NCBI GenBank assembly: GCA_036768485.1
Contig: JAVLUZ010000165.1
Location: forward strand, 1,872,075-1,936,074
Origin: Mermis nigrescens
Taxonomy: Eukaryota; Nematoda; Enoplea; Mermithida; Mermithidae
DNA length: 64,000 bases
Direction: 5' to 3'
Part shown: positions 62,916 through 64,000 of the stretch, piece by piece
Layout of the letters: each line of letters begins with the position of its first letter
Position numbering within the stretch: position 1 is the stretch's first letter
The notes under the pieces: generated by a model
What the model saw: only the letters and a program-made list of their open reading frames with translations
What the model was told of the DNA's origin: nothing
Database searches by the model: none
Position numbers and translations under genes: made by a program

Positions 62916-64000
62916 AATGGACAGTTTTTGATCAGATTTGCTTTGCCATGCCTTCTTTTTTATCTCTTCTATGTACATGTTTTTGACAGTTTCAGTGCTT
63001 CTATTCCTCAAAGACGGTCCCAAAAGTTGTTGTACTTACATCGGAGAAAATATTTACTGAATACAAAAAGTTTTATTAGAAAGCGCCAAAAGAAGTACAC
63101 AATTTCTGAGGTTTTCAACCCGACGAGCCGAATCCATTAAGCCATACCAGCAGTGTTGCCATTCCTTGAAATACCAACCGGACAAAGCAACATTTAAAAC
63201 CGTACAAAACTGGTCAAGAGCACAGGTAATCCGAGCAAAACCGACAAATGATGTACAGAGTATAACAGAAAGCGGCTAAAATTTATTCAAATTAACTATT
63301 GCAGTCAAATATCTACCATATTAAAAGCATTTTGTACATTAAACAAGCTTCATCAGAAAGCACAATGATTCAAGACACAGGATATCATCATCACAAATGC
63401 TACGACCAATCTATGAACTTATACATATAATCAGAGCAATTTCCAGTCAGAGTCTTATCTAGTCGATAATGAACCAATCTCTTTGTGTTGGAAAAAATTG
63501 ATAAAAAGTGAAAAATACAAAACAAGCAAAAATCCAATTGAGCACTAAAAACCATGGAATCTAAAAATTTACCTTTAAAAAGCCGCGGTGATGATGTGCA
63601 TAGCTTGCAGTACACATTAGTTTATTGGACTTTTTGGAAAAAATTCACTTGATTGTATATATATATGTTTTCTTCCATTTTACCAAACTTAAAAAAATCA
63701 ATATTCTTGTTTGATTTTTATTCATAATCCTCTAATTTTCACAAATACAATCTTTTTAACCGGTGATGGTATAGTCGATTAAAATTATGTCCTGAAAAGC
63801 AACAATCAGTTTACATAGGTAAAAACTACTAATGAGTGACAAACAAACTACACAATTACATTAAGTACAAAGACATGTGAGGTGAATACTGAATGAGAAA
63901 AGCGATTTGACTTGACTAAATGTGTAAGTAGTGGAGTTAGAGGTGAACGAGGTCAAGGGATATTGAGGAGTCCATTTCTCAATCAAAATTTAAGGAAATG
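62916..64000. other. No gene recognised
   Basis: A B-like fragment (AAGACGGTCCCAAAAG near 63011) is the only repeat I see. The rest is AT-rich without a supported feature. Confidence 0.4.

Overview
This window is AT-rich animal nuclear DNA. The only host gene I can support is a spread-out COPA gene (coatomer subunit alpha) on the minus strand. Its reading frame is cut by GT-AG introns, and the introns are filled with transposable elements. The protein is a clear metazoan alpha-COP but differs noticeably from the vertebrate one. With the Jockey-like and RTE-like LINEs, the hAT and Tc1/mariner elements and a tRNA-like SINE, this suggests an invertebrate genome; I cannot name the species. There is no bacterial or organelle architecture.

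COPA: fourteen consecutive exons run from 47143 down to 2092. Every junction keeps the reading frame, giving about 1043 codons. They start inside the first WD40 repeat and stop just after the segment ending LIERLQ. The first coding exon (about 14 residues) and the last 170 or so residues were not found; the latter should lie beyond the left edge. About 93% of the 45 kb between the outermost exons is intron.

Mobile DNA: many introns hold short non-autonomous elements that I group by termini into families A to I. For families A, B, C, D, F, G and H at least one copy has a perfect or one-mismatch 8-bp target-site duplication, the hAT hallmark. Two longer hAT remnants (26694-28092 and 44570-46288) keep the transposase C-terminal dimerisation region and perfect 8-bp duplications; a third piece lies at 973-1367. 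Tc1/mariner-type elements with TA duplications lie at 18528-19012, 30701-32061 and 46425-46894, plus a foldback element at 8753-11265 with a truncated relative at 2906-4260. Insertions are often nested, which gives relative dates.

Retroelements: 39542-43015 is an uninterrupted 1157-codon Jockey/CR1-like LINE ORF on the COPA strand inside a COPA intron. It has a 2A-like motif, a PHD-like finger, an endonuclease, a reverse transcriptase and a terminal zinc knuckle. At 12360-15540 a decayed RTE-like LINE sits between CAAC-type simple repeats. Two tRNA-derived SINE-like sequences lie at 47512 and 62700.

Tandem arrays: two introns (19.4-20.1 kb and 28.4-29.5 kb) hold arrays whose units each include a degenerate copy of the end of the neighbouring COPA exon, several with its 5' splice site. 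A third array (22.8-23.5 kb) starts at a 3' splice site and has an acceptor-like copy at its far side. A 3.2-kb minisatellite of about 21-bp units lies at 55.68-58.86 kb.

From 47144 to 64000 I see no host gene. It is either COPA intron 1 or upstream intergenic DNA.
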